From positions 1 through 64,000 of the forward strand of contig DATLUM010000056.1 of assembly GCA_035533095.1 (NCBI GenBank): 64,000 nt of DNA. The letters are read 5' to 3'. The notes below the pieces were generated by a model. That model saw only the letters and a program-made list of their open reading frames with translations, did no database searches and was not told where the DNA came from. This stretch comes from Acidimicrobiales bacterium. Lineage in GTDB: Bacteria > Actinomycetota > Acidimicrobiia > Acidimicrobiales > Palsa-688. Within the stretch, counting starts at the first letter, position 1. Every line of letters begins with the position of its first letter. This document shows positions 43,434 through 52,300 of this stretch, in pieces. Made by a program: the position numbers and the translations under genes.

Positions 43434-43455
43434 AGAGGGTCGCAGTACCTCCTTA
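43431..43455 (+). terminator. Imperfect hairpin at end of 42333 gene
   Basis: AAGAGGGT pairs with ACCTCCTT (one mismatch, one G-T) around a short loop. It begins inside the TAA stop codon. It is the same design as the hairpins at 41331 and 44978. Confidence 0.5.
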
Positions 43456-43500
43456 AACCCCCGCCGCTTCTCGGGGCCCCTTCGGTAGCCTCGACGGAAC

Positions 43501-44967
43501 GTGTTCGCCCGCCCGATGAACCAGAAGATCGCGGTCAGCGTCGTGTTCGTCGCGGCGATGTTCATGAACATCATGGATGCCACGATCGTCAACGTCGCCC
43601 TTCCGACCCTGGGCCGCGAATTCCACGTCCGGCCGGACTCGGTCGACACCGTGGCGATCGGATACCTGGTCAGCCTCGCGGTGTTCATCCCCGCATCCGG
43701 GTGGCTCGGCGACCGTTTCGGCAGCAAGAAGGTGATGCTCACCTCGGTCGTCATCTTTACGGCTGCATCGGCGCTGTGCGGCGCCGCGACAAGCCTGCCC
43801 GAACTGGTCGTGTTCCGGATCCTGCAAGGAGTCGGTGGCGGCCTCATGGTGCCGGTCGGGATGGCCCTCCTCTACCGCACCTTCCCGCCGGCGGAGCGGG
43901 TGCGGGCGTCGAGCATCCTGGTCGTGCCGACGGCGATGGCCCCCGCGCTCGGCCCGGTCCTCGGTGGCCTGTTCGTCACCGAGGTCTCGTGGCGTTGGGT
44001 GTTCTACGTGAACCTTCCGATCGGCATAGCCGCGTTCATGTTCGGGTTCTACTTCCTGGAGGAACGGCGCGAGCACGCGGCCGGGGCCTTCGATGTCGCC
44101 GGGTTCGTGCTTTCCGCAGCGGGCCTCGGTCTGGCCATGTACGGGGTGTCGGAGGGGCCGTTCCGCGGCTGGGCCGACCCGATGATCCTCGGCACCATCT
44201 GCGCGGGGGCGCTCCTGCTGGTCGTACTCGTGTTGATAGAGCTGCGCACGCCGCAACCGATGATCGACATCAGGTTGTTCAAAGACCGGCTGTTTCGCAG
44301 CTCCTGCGTGGTGCTGGCGCTCGGGTCGGCCGCTTTCCTGGGGCTCCTGTTCCTCGTCGCACTGTTCTTCCAGGACGGGCTCGGTCTGTCCGCCCTCCAG
44401 TCGGGTCTGAGCACGTTTCCCGAGGCGTTGGGCGTGATGCTCGGCGCGCAGGTGGTGACACGCCTGCTCTACCCCGTGCTCGGCCCACGTCGCGTCATGA
44501 TCGGCGGCCTTCTCATCCTCGCCGTGACTCTCGGGCTCATGACGCTGATCGGCAGCGACACCAACCTCTGGTGGATGCGACTCCTGCTCTTCGTGAGCGG
44601 GTACGGGATGTCTCACGTCTTCGTGCCGGCACAGGCGGCAGGCTTCGCGACGATCTCGGCTGCGGACACCGGGAGGGCGTCCACGGTCTTCAACGCCCAA
44701 CGCCAGCTCGGCGGCGCCGTCGGTGTGGCGATGCTGAGCAGTGTCATCGCGGCGGTCGGTCCGGTTCGCATCGTCTCGCACCGGGTCCTGCCCAACCTCT
44801 CCTCGTATCACACGGCGTTCATGGTGGCGGCCGGCGTTGCGGTCCTCGCAGCGGTAGCCGCTCTGACGGTCAACGACTCCGACGCAGCGCACACCATGGT
44901 CCGCCGTGGCAGCGCACGCGCGACGGCCGGGGGGCAGCAGACGGCGGCCGCGCCGGCGACCGCGTGA
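43501..44967 (+). CDS. MFS drug/solute exporter, DHA2 (14-TM) family
   Basis: This 488-residue integral membrane protein has motif C-like and antiporter signatures: MDATIVNVALPTLGREF near residue 22, GWLGDRFGSKK (motif A) and GPVLGGLFV (motif C). About 14 hydrophobic segments fit the EmrB/QacA family of proton-coupled exporters. It may export toxic steroid intermediates or an unrelated compound; substrate specificity cannot be read. GTG 43501 is the start. It is convergent with the ABC operon, separated by a short hairpin. Confidence 0.88.
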   Translation: MFARPMNQKIAVSVVFVAAMFMNIMDATIVNVALPTLGREFHVRPDSVDTVAIGYLVSLAVFIPASGWLGDRFGSKKVMLTSVVIFTAASALCGAATSLPELVVFRILQGVGGGLMVPVGMALLYRTFPPAERVRASSILVVPTAMAPALGPVLGGLFVTEVSWRWVFYVNLPIGIAAFMFGFYFLEERREHAAGAFDVAGFVLSAAGLGLAMYGVSEGPFRGWADPMILGTICAGALLLVVLVLIELRTPQPMIDIRLFKDRLFRSSCVVLALGSAAFLGLLFLVALFFQDGLGLSALQSGLSTFPEALGVMLGAQVVTRLLYPVLGPRRVMIGGLLILAVTLGLMTLIGSDTNLWWMRLLLFVSGYGMSHVFVPAQAAGFATISAADTGRASTVFNAQRQLGGAVGVAMLSSVIAAVGPVRIVSHRVLPNLSSYHTAFMVAAGVAVLAAVAALTVNDSDAAHTMVRRGSARATAGGQQTAAAPATA

Positions 44968-44977
44968 GCCTGACGGT

Positions 44978-44994
44978 CTAAAGAGGCTCTTTAG
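44978..44994. terminator. Short hairpin between convergent MFS and ABC genes
   Basis: CTAAAGA and TCTTTAG form a perfect 7-bp stem with a 3-nt loop (GGC). It includes the stop codon of the minus-strand ABC gene. It is symmetrical, so it could act on both strands. Confidence 0.6.
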
Positions 44995-46691
44995 GCGAGC
45001 GAGCCCGAGCGGGCGATCGCCTTCTCGTCCGTGCCGAGATAGGAGGCGATGACAGCAGGGTGGTTGAGGACCTCGGTAGGGGTCCCCTCGGCTATGACAG
45101 AGCCGAGCTCCAGGGCGATCAGCCGGTCGCAGAGGCCGCTGAGCAGCGGCATGTCGTGCTCGATGATGAGGATCGAGCAGCCGGTGCGTTCCCGGATGCG
45201 CCGAAGCAGGGGCCCGAGAGCCTCGGTCTCCTTCTGCGCCACACCTCCGGACGGCTCGTCCAGTAGCAGCACCTTCGGATCCTGGGCCACGATGCACGCC
45301 AGGTCCACGATGCGGCGGGTTCCGGTCGAGAGCTCTCCCGTGAGCTTCTGCCGGTAGGCACCCAGGCCCATCAGGTCGATCATCTCCTCGACCACGTAGG
45401 ACATCGCCAGTTCGGACTCGTAGGACGCGGGAAGCTGCAGGGCCGCCGCGAACATGTCACGGCTGGCGAGGTGCCGCTCGCATGCCACCGCGATCGTCTC
45501 CGCGACCGTCAAGGACGGGAAGAGCAGCGCGTCCTGGAACGATCTCCCCATCGCGCCCCTTGCGCGTTGGTGCGGGGGCCAGTCGGTGACGTCGACGCCG
45601 CGGAGGATGATCCGCCCGCCGTCGGCCTCCAGGAATCCCGAGACGCAGTCCATGAGGGTGGTCTTGCCGGCCCCGTTGTGGCCGATCAGACCGACGATCT
45701 CCCCCTGGCGGACATCCAGGTCGACGTGGTCCACCGCGGTGATGCCACCGAAGCGTTTCACCAGGTCGCGGCACTGAAGCACCACTTTCGCATCGGGCGG
45801 GACGCGCGGCGCCTCTGCCTTCGCCCGGCTCTTGGTGGAGCGGGTCCTCGCGGGCTTCTTCTGCCCTTCGACGTCGAGCGCGGACTCGGCCGCGTCCTGG
45901 GCGCCGGCACCGGCGATGAACACGGACCGCAGGATGTCGGGTCGCTCGAGTAGCTCTGCAGCGGGCCCCTCGAAACGGACTTCACCCTTCTCCATGAACA
46001 CCGCGCGCTTGGCGAGGTTGAGCGCCACGTTGATGGACTGCTCGACGATCACGATCGTGGTCCCGCGGCTGTGCACCTCCTTCACGACCTCGAGGAGCTG
46101 GCCGACGATGGTCGGCGCCAGGCCAAGGGACAGCTCGTCGATCATGAGTAGCTCGGGCTGGGTCATCAGCGCGGAACCGAGCGCGAGCATCTGCTGCTCT
46201 CCCCCGGACAGGTTCCCGGCCATCTGGTTGTGGCGCTGTGCCAGGACCGGGAACAGGTCCAGCACCTCGTCGCGTGCGATCTCGATCCGCTCTTGGTCGT
46301 CGCGTATGAGCCACGCAGCCATCCGCAGGTTCTCGGCCACCGTCAACGTCGGGAAGACTCCCTTGCCGCCGGGCATCAGCGAGATCCCACGCTTTGCGGT
46401 GACGTCCGCTGACAGCTTCGTGATGTCCTCGTCCTTGAACGTCACCTTGCCGGCCTTGGGCCGCACCAGACCGCAGATGCCCTTCAACAACGTCGACTTA
46501 CCGGCACCGTTGGTGCCGAGGAGGGCGACGATCTCGTCAGGCCACACGTCGAAGTCGACCCCGAAGAGAATCTGGACGGGGCCGTAGGCCATGTCGATGC
46601 CGCGGCATGCCAGCAGAGGGTCCGTGATCGGTTCGATCTCGGTCGTCACGTCGACGACGTCCTGGTTGGGAGTCGATCGGCGGGGCGTCAA
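44991..46691 (-). CDS. Fused LivF-LivG ABC ATPase
   Basis: This 566-residue protein carries two ABC domains. Domain 1 (about 25-260) is LivF-like with Walker A GTNGAGKST at 59-67, signature LSGGEQQ at 161-167 and Walker B LLMIDE. Domain 2 (about 303-560) is LivG-like with Walker A GHNGAGKTT at 337-345, signature LSTGTRR at 454-460 and Walker B VLLLDEP. A basic linker (residues 265-300) joins them. A single chain would supply both nucleotide-binding domains of a branched-chain-amino-acid-type importer. It overlaps the permease gene by 4 bp. It is last in the operon that starts at 52086. Confidence 0.92.
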   Translation of the reverse strand: MTPRRSTPNQDVVDVTTEIEPITDPLLACRGIDMAYGPVQILFGVDFDVWPDEIVALLGTNGAGKSTLLKGICGLVRPKAGKVTFKDEDITKLSADVTAKRGISLMPGGKGVFPTLTVAENLRMAAWLIRDDQERIEIARDEVLDLFPVLAQRHNQMAGNLSGGEQQMLALGSALMTQPELLMIDELSLGLAPTIVGQLLEVVKEVHSRGTTIVIVEQSINVALNLAKRAVFMEKGEVRFEGPAAELLERPDILRSVFIAGAGAQDAAESALDVEGQKKPARTRSTKSRAKAEAPRVPPDAKVVLQCRDLVKRFGGITAVDHVDLDVRQGEIVGLIGHNGAGKTTLMDCVSGFLEADGGRIILRGVDVTDWPPHQRARGAMGRSFQDALLFPSLTVAETIAVACERHLASRDMFAAALQLPASYESELAMSYVVEEMIDLMGLGAYRQKLTGELSTGTRRIVDLACIVAQDPKVLLLDEPSGGVAQKETEALGPLLRRIRERTGCSILIIEHDMPLLSGLCDRLIALELGSVIAEGTPTEVLNHPAVIASYLGTDEKAIARSGSLA

Positions 46692-48913
46692 GACTTCACC
46701 TCCAGGGGAGCTGTCTCCGCCGCCTTGACGGAATGGGCGGAACCATTGCCGTTCCCGTGGCCGTTGGATGTCGCGGCCTGACCCGAGGCGATGGCCGTGA
46801 GAAGGTCGTCCTGGCGGCCGCCTCCGTCGGCAGCACGCTTGTCGGCGACGAGGCTCGGCACGAGGATCCCCCGCCGGCTGGCGACGACCCTCAGCAAGCG
46901 GTCCCTCACGTCATATACCACCTGGCCGAAACCACCCGGGATGACCTGAAGGACCCACAGCAATGCCGCGCCGCTGACCGCGAGGTGGAACTGTCCGAAC
47001 GCCGTGATCGACTCCAGGTACTTGAAGATGAGCACCCCGAGGAGCACGCCCGTAACCGAACCGAGACCGCCGATCACCGAGTACCCGAAGACGGTCATGC
47101 TGTCCACGGGTGCGAAACTGCCCGGGTTGAGCGCCTGAAGGAGGTAGACGTCGAGTGCGCCGGCCACGCCCGCGATCACGCCGGCCACCGCGAACCCCGC
47201 CAGCTTCACGTTGGTGGTCGGCACCGATACCGATGCAGCCGCCCGCTCGTTGTCACGCACGCCTATGAGCACACGACCCGCTCTTGCTTTTCGCATGCCC
47301 ATGGTGGCGAGGATGGTCAGAGCCAGGAATGCGAGGCAGGTGAGGTAGAGCTCGTAGTTGTTGTCCAGGTTGAATCGCTGCAGCAGCAGTGGACGCCGGA
47401 CTCCCTGGAGAGGGATCAACTGGGGGAGAGTCGACTGGTTGAGGAAGTACTGGTCGAGTGCGACCGCGACCGCAAGCGTCGTCACGGCCAGGAACAGTCC
47501 CTTGATCCTTAGAGCAGGAAGCCCGACGAGCAACGCTACCAGCGCGCCGACGGCACCCGCCGCGAGGATCACGAAGAAGAAGTCCGCGTTCCAGTGGGCG
47601 ACCATGTTGCCGCCAACGACACCCGCCACACCGGCTATGCCGAACTGTCCGAGACTTATCTGGCCGCCCCAACCGGTCAGCACCACCAGCGACACGCCGA
47701 CCATTGCCCAGACGATCGCGAATCCGGCCAAAAGCTGGTTGCTCGATCCCCATGTGTGTGGGATGACGATGAACGCTGCGATCACCGCAGCGAGGAGCGC
47801 CCGGCGGAACCAGATCACCTCGGGGAGCTTCTTCAACTCGTCCGGTATGGGCTTCAGCACGCTTACGGCGGACCACGAGGACGTGCCGGATTCCTGGGCT
47901 CTCGACAACTTCCCCGACTGGGCGAGAAGGGCGACGATTATGACCCCCAAATAGATGGGCCACACCAGGGCAGGACTTCCAGTCGTGTTCCATCGAACGA
48001 GAGAGTCCATAATTCCTAGGGCGATGCCGGCCCCAAAGGCGGTGGGCATCGACTCCATGCGCGCGACGATCGCCACTGCGAGCATGGGCACCAGGACGGT
48101 GGGGCCGTTCGAAGCAACCCCGGGCTTGACCCCCTCGAAGGGCGCGGACAGCATGTAAGTGAGGACCGCGAGAGCTCCGGCGAGGGTCCACACGATCGTG
48201 GCGAGCCGCCGGACTGGGACACCCAGCAGTAGGGCGCGGTCGCTGTTCTCGGCTGCCGCCCTGATGGCTATGCCGGCGTCTGTCCGTAAGAGGAACCAGC
48301 CGAGGAAGGCGAGCACGGCTGGCACGACGGCGACCGCGAGAATCTCGGCGCTGTGGAACGTATAGACGTCGACGTGCACTGCCACACTGAATGGTGGCGT
48401 GAATGCGCCGGTTAATGATGTGAACCCCTCCTGCTTGGACCCGAGCAACTCGAGCCCGCCGAGCACCTGGGCGAGGCCGATGCTGGCGACGAGCAGGATC
48501 AGACGGGGAGCGTTCGCAAACCGCCGGATTGTCGACACCTCGATCAGCGCGCCGAGTGCACCGCCGGCGATGACCGCGACGGGCAGCGCGATCCAGTAGT
48601 TGAGCCCGTGAACCTTCACCAGGCCGATCGCGAGGACGCCGATGATGCTCCCCATTGCGCCGTGTGCGAAGTTGATGAACCGGTTGGCACGGTACACAAG
48701 GATGAGGCCCATAGCGCCCAGGGCATTGACAGAGCCATACACAAGGCCAAGAAGGATGATCCCGATGGGGGATTTCTGGTGGACGTACCCGTGCGGTCCG
48801 GTGGTGAGGAGAGCGACGAAATAGGCGACAACCACCGCTGCGATCACCGAGGCGACCCGCGCCCGGCCCGATAGACCCCGCCAGCGTCGCAGGGCGATGG
48901 CAGCGGCACTCAT
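46688..48913 (-). CDS. Fused LivH-LivM ABC permease
   Basis: This 741-residue membrane protein joins a LivH-like half (about residues 20-330; LGLVYGSVNALGAMGLILVYRANRFINFAHGAMG) to a LivM-like half (about 370-670; WGGQISLGQFGIAGVAGVVGGN, GVRDNERAAASVSVPTTNVK). Both transmembrane domains of the importer thus come as one chain, matching the fused ATPase. The hydrophilic C-terminal tail (about 70 residues, NGHGNGNGSAHS) is probably cytoplasmic. The start overlaps the binding-protein stop by 4 bp. Confidence 0.92.
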   Translation of the reverse strand: MSAAAIALRRWRGLSGRARVASVIAAVVVAYFVALLTTGPHGYVHQKSPIGIILLGLVYGSVNALGAMGLILVYRANRFINFAHGAMGSIIGVLAIGLVKVHGLNYWIALPVAVIAGGALGALIEVSTIRRFANAPRLILLVASIGLAQVLGGLELLGSKQEGFTSLTGAFTPPFSVAVHVDVYTFHSAEILAVAVVPAVLAFLGWFLLRTDAGIAIRAAAENSDRALLLGVPVRRLATIVWTLAGALAVLTYMLSAPFEGVKPGVASNGPTVLVPMLAVAIVARMESMPTAFGAGIALGIMDSLVRWNTTGSPALVWPIYLGVIIVALLAQSGKLSRAQESGTSSWSAVSVLKPIPDELKKLPEVIWFRRALLAAVIAAFIVIPHTWGSSNQLLAGFAIVWAMVGVSLVVLTGWGGQISLGQFGIAGVAGVVGGNMVAHWNADFFFVILAAGAVGALVALLVGLPALRIKGLFLAVTTLAVAVALDQYFLNQSTLPQLIPLQGVRRPLLLQRFNLDNNYELYLTCLAFLALTILATMGMRKARAGRVLIGVRDNERAAASVSVPTTNVKLAGFAVAGVIAGVAGALDVYLLQALNPGSFAPVDSMTVFGYSVIGGLGSVTGVLLGVLIFKYLESITAFGQFHLAVSGAALLWVLQVIPGGFGQVVYDVRDRLLRVVASRRGILVPSLVADKRAADGGGRQDDLLTAIASGQAATSNGHGNGNGSAHSVKAAETAPLEVKS

Positions 48914-50595
48914 GACTGCGGGATCGGGCAGGCGGGCTTACCCGCGGGGATGTTGTTCAGGTCCCAGCGGGCATTGTTCGTGTAGTTCACGAACGCCCCC
49001 TGCTTGCTGTTGTAAGGGGAGATGGTCGTGTTGCTCCAGCAGATCTCACGCACGTCGTTGGGCGTTGTGTACTGCTGCGGGTTCCATCCCCAAAGACCGG
49101 CCGGGCCCACCCGCGGGGTGAACTTGAACATTCCCGCCTGGAAAGACGTCGGTGTGAGATTCGGGCCGGCCAACTGGATCCCGATAGCCAGCATGTCCAT
49201 CTGCAGGTAGATGAGGTTCACGAAGAACGACGGTTCGTCGCTGCGCTGGGTCTTGTAGGCCGCGTAGCCGATCGTCTGCGTGTACGGGATGCTCGGCGCG
49301 TTCGGGCTGATGCCGAAGGCGTGTGCCATGAACTTCGGGTTGTACAGCTGGCCCACGTAGTCCTGGTCGGTGAGGGCCGTACCGATATCGATGAACTCCG
49401 GGAACCAACCCTGCTGAGCGGCGGCACCGGATAGGTACACCGGGAAGATGGGATCGCAGCCGCAGATGATAGTGGTGACGCCGTCGGATTTCATCTGAGC
49501 GACGAGGTTGTCCGCATATTGCGACTCACGACCGAGGTCGAGCGGGTAGTAGTACTGCTTCGGCGTGCACCCGTGGGCACCCATTATTTGCTTGAACACG
49601 TCGGCCGAGACCTTGTAGAGCTCGTTCTCCGGGGCGATGCCTCCAAACACGCGGGGCTTCGTGTTCAGACCCGCGCCCGCGTAGACAGCGGGTGGTTGTG
49701 TCCCGCCGTTGGGTGAGCAGAGCTTGGCCACGGCATAGTTGGCGGCGGCAGTGGCCACCTTGGTGCCGTCGGTCGCGATGGACCAGTCGTATGGGGCGTG
49801 CTGAGTGTGCCAGAAGTTCGGCATGTAGGGATCGCCGAAGCCCAGGATGGCTCCCTGGCCGCCCTGCTTCCAGAGCGCGGTCGCGTACGGCTCGGATTCG
49901 GCGGTCAGGTCGGCGAAGACGTGCATGCCCCTCGCCGTCTCGGCATCCGCCTCGGCGGCCGCCTCGCCGTACCCTTGCAGCTCGTTGGAGAGCGATCCCT
50001 GGCCGGTGAAGAAGTGGAGGACGATCTTGCGGCCGTAGAACTGGAAGTGGGTGTTGAAGTAGTTCGCCAGCGCCGTCAGGGTGCGCTGGTTGTCGGCATT
50101 GCTGTCACGCAGCTGGGCTCCGGCGAGTTGGGCGAGGGTGTTCTGGAAGCTCTGGTCCGTCGTTAGGCGCACCGATACGTCGATGGTGTTCGCAGTGACC
50201 CCCTGCCAGGTGGCGCCGCCGTTGCTGCCCGAGAACGTCTCGCACGGCGGCGAGTACGGGTCACCCGGCACCTGCAGGGACTGGCCGTTGCACGCTGCCA
50301 CCGTGCCGCTGGCCGACTTGGTGGCCCCGGCCGAGGCGGCCGATCCAGCACTGCCGGCTGACCCAGCCGAGCCCGCCGTGCCACCCGTGGTGACAGCTGG
50401 GCCGCTCGATCCGGACTGCACTGCGCCGGCCTGGGTGCCAGTGCCCGCCGAGACGACGTTGGTCGTCTTCGGGATCCTCGAGGGCACCAGGAGGGCGACG
50501 ATCACGACAAGCGCCGCTAATGCAGCTGCCGGGCCGTAGCCACGCATCAACCGGTTTCGAACACCGGGCGCGGTCCCATTGGGGGAAACTGCCAT
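48910..50595 (-). CDS. ABC substrate-binding protein, membrane anchored, no lipobox
   Basis: This 561-residue protein has an N-terminal hydrophobic helix (about residues 21-38, GPAAALAALVVIVALLVP) but no lipobox Cys, so it is probably held by an uncleaved anchor. A Gly/Ser/Ala-rich linker (about 50-98) spans the cell wall, followed by a Leu/Ile/Val-type periplasmic binding fold (GVTANTIDVSVRLT, GVTTIICGCDPIFPVYL). It is larger than typical LivJ proteins and has several extra Cys. The ligand is not known. It lies 6 bp after the 494-residue secreted protein gene, in the same operon as the fused permease and ATPase. Confidence 0.86.
   Translation of the reverse strand: MAVSPNGTAPGVRNRLMRGYGPAAALAALVVIVALLVPSRIPKTTNVVSAGTGTQAGAVQSGSSGPAVTTGGTAGSAGSAGSAGSAASAGATKSASGTVAACNGQSLQVPGDPYSPPCETFSGSNGGATWQGVTANTIDVSVRLTTDQSFQNTLAQLAGAQLRDSNADNQRTLTALANYFNTHFQFYGRKIVLHFFTGQGSLSNELQGYGEAAAEADAETARGMHVFADLTAESEPYATALWKQGGQGAILGFGDPYMPNFWHTQHAPYDWSIATDGTKVATAAANYAVAKLCSPNGGTQPPAVYAGAGLNTKPRVFGGIAPENELYKVSADVFKQIMGAHGCTPKQYYYPLDLGRESQYADNLVAQMKSDGVTTIICGCDPIFPVYLSGAAAQQGWFPEFIDIGTALTDQDYVGQLYNPKFMAHAFGISPNAPSIPYTQTIGYAAYKTQRSDEPSFFVNLIYLQMDMLAIGIQLAGPNLTPTSFQAGMFKFTPRVGPAGLWGWNPQQYTTPNDVREICWSNTTISPYNSKQGAFVNYTNNARWDLNNIPAGKPACPIPQS
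50323..50385 (-). repeat. Gly-Ser-Ala repeat in the binding-protein linker
   Basis: Residues 71-91 of the binding protein are four GSA-type units in tandem (AGS repeated). At DNA level this is an imperfect 9-bp repeat, prone to slippage. It forms part of the flexible spacer between membrane anchor and binding domain. Confidence 0.6.
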
Positions 50596-50601
50596 GAGTT
50601 G

Positions 50602-52086
50602 TTACTCCTCGAAGCTTGCGGTGTTGAGGGTGCGTCGGATCATCCGCCGGTCTGCTTCGGCCAGTAGCCCGAGTAAACCGAGCACGCCCAAGCCGATCCC
50701 GAGCAGCGGTCCTGCTGCCTCAGTTGTCACTGATGCTGCCGGTACGACTCGTTGCTGGTTGTTGGAGCCCGTGGAGGACGGTCCCGATACTGCCTGCCCG
50801 GGAACCCCGGCGATTGCTGGTGTTCCCGCGGTCGCGTCCAAACCGCTGCTGCCGGGCAGGAGCGAGCTCGACCCGCTCGAAAGGCTGCCGAAGCTGAATT
50901 CGGCCAGGTTGAAGCTGTTGGTTGGGAGCGGGCCGCTGGAAGCGTTGACACCGCCGAGTGCGATGTTGAAGTAGCCGGCGGCGGTGAAGGAAGCGACCGT
51001 GATGTCGGCGACGGTGATCGGCGTGTCGGTCTGGCAGAGCGCTTGCTCGAGCTGGCCGGTCGGGTCGTTCTGCTCCACCGGGGCCAGCGAGTTCCACGGG
51101 GCTGACGTGTTGGCGAAGCCGTTCTCCAGACCGTTGGCCAGCGGGTAGTAGTTCGGCTCCACCACGCCGGAGATCACCGGGTCGGTGACCCCGTTGCGGT
51201 TGCTGTTGGGGACGACCGCGATCTGGAGCGGCGACTCGAACTGGATGCCCGACGGGTTGTACCCGGTCGGCGGGGCAAAGGTCGGGCTCGGGCCGCTGAT
51301 CGTCACCCCGATGTTGCTGAGAACCTGGTTGGCGGCGTTCAGCACCTGCGACGGGTCGGCCGTCGGGACGGCCGTTCCGTTGATCGTGGCCTGCCCGATC
51401 GTGAAGGTGCTGGTGGCCTTCCCGTTCGCCGGATAGTCAACTTGCCAGTGGAGATGGCTCAGTGTCACCAGGCCGGCGATAGTGACCTGACCGATGTCGG
51501 CGGTCGCGGCCGCGTCTCGGGCTCCGTTGACCAGACCGGACCACGCCTTGCTGGCAACACCCGATATGCCGATGAAGTTGTTGGCCGCGTTGACTGGGCC
51601 GGCGAAGGTGGTATCCGCTTCGCCGTAGGGGGTGTCCGAAGCGAGCACGTGCTCGACGCTGCCGTCAGAGTTATGGTCGCTCGGGCTGGGCCCTGCGGAC
51701 GACTGGTCGGTGCCGCCCGTGGACGGCGTCTCCGCCTGTATTGGGTCCGGCACGTAGTTCGCCAGCGCAGTCGGCTGCTGGCCGCAGTTGTAGCCCTTGA
51801 TCGACGTTCCGACCGCACCGAGATCGAGGCCCTGGGACTGGGCGCGCGCGATCTTGTCGGTGTGCCCGGCAAGAGCCTCGTCGAAGACCGCCCCGACAGC
51901 CAATGAGCCTTCGTGGGGTGTCACCTGGAAGCCCTGGGCATAAGAGGAACCGACGCCCGGGTCGCCGTCCGCGACCGCCGTCCCGCCCGTCGCCAGACCC
52001 AAGGCGCCTGCGGCGATCATGCCGCCGGCTGTGGCCGCGGCTGCCCAGCGACCGTAACGCCAGAGACCACTTCTTCGAGCGCTCAC
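50602..52086 (-). CDS. Secreted, C-terminally anchored protein of unknown family
   Basis: This 494-residue protein has a cleavable-looking signal peptide (RYGRWAAAATAGGMIAAGALGLATGGTAVA, about residues 9-40), a long Ser/Thr/Asn/Gly-rich extracellular region, and a C-terminal hydrophobic helix (about 461-478, GPLLGIGLGVLGLLGLL) followed by basic residues (RRMIRR). There is no LPXTG. It contains beta-rich stretches such as IGQVTIAGLVTLSHLHWQVDY. Being first in the ABC operon and surface exposed, it may capture or present the transported compound. I do not recognise a family, so the function is inference from context. Confidence 0.75.
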   Translation of the reverse strand: MSARRSGLWRYGRWAAAATAGGMIAAGALGLATGGTAVADGDPGVGSSYAQGFQVTPHEGSLAVGAVFDEALAGHTDKIARAQSQGLDLGAVGTSIKGYNCGQQPTALANYVPDPIQAETPSTGGTDQSSAGPSPSDHNSDGSVEHVLASDTPYGEADTTFAGPVNAANNFIGISGVASKAWSGLVNGARDAAATADIGQVTIAGLVTLSHLHWQVDYPANGKATSTFTIGQATINGTAVPTADPSQVLNAANQVLSNIGVTISGPSPTFAPPTGYNPSGIQFESPLQIAVVPNSNRNGVTDPVISGVVEPNYYPLANGLENGFANTSAPWNSLAPVEQNDPTGQLEQALCQTDTPITVADITVASFTAAGYFNIALGGVNASSGPLPTNSFNLAEFSFGSLSSGSSSLLPGSSGLDATAGTPAIAGVPGQAVSGPSSTGSNNQQRVVPAASVTTEAAGPLLGIGLGVLGLLGLLAEADRRMIRRTLNTASFEE

Positions 52087-52300
52087 TTAGCCATCCCCCG
52101 GATCCAATGACTGTCCGCAGCCGCAGCGGCCGCGGGATGTATTGAGGGACTATTCGACGGCAGCCTTACTCTGTCCTTCTGCCATAGGCCGGGCACGTCA
52201 CAGGACAACACGTTCATATCCCCCTGAATACGCCGAAACGGTACACCCGGGACCCTACCCCTTGTCCGGATGAATGATTCGGCAGGCACAGCCCGGAACT
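52087..52300. other. Promoter region of the ABC operon
   Basis: This 214-bp gap has no gene. It separates the ABC operon start (minus strand) from the end of the amidase gene, also minus strand. It includes the AACACGTT core at 52207-52214 listed separately. No clear -10/-35 pair or strong terminator was found. Confidence 0.5.
52204..52217. promoter_or_regulatory. KstR-like core upstream of the ABC operon
   Basis: The 8-bp palindromic core AACACGTT (52207-52214) matches the AACnnGTT centre of the KstR motif. The outer T and A of TnnAACnnGTTnnA are both missing (G and T here). It lies 121 bp upstream of the first gene's start. The core alone is short enough to occur by chance. Confidence 0.4.

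Noticed and set aside
43453-45297. A 614-codon open frame on the minus strand
   Set aside because: It lies antisense across the DHA2 exporter and in another frame of the ABC ATPase. Its composition is that of a shadow frame.
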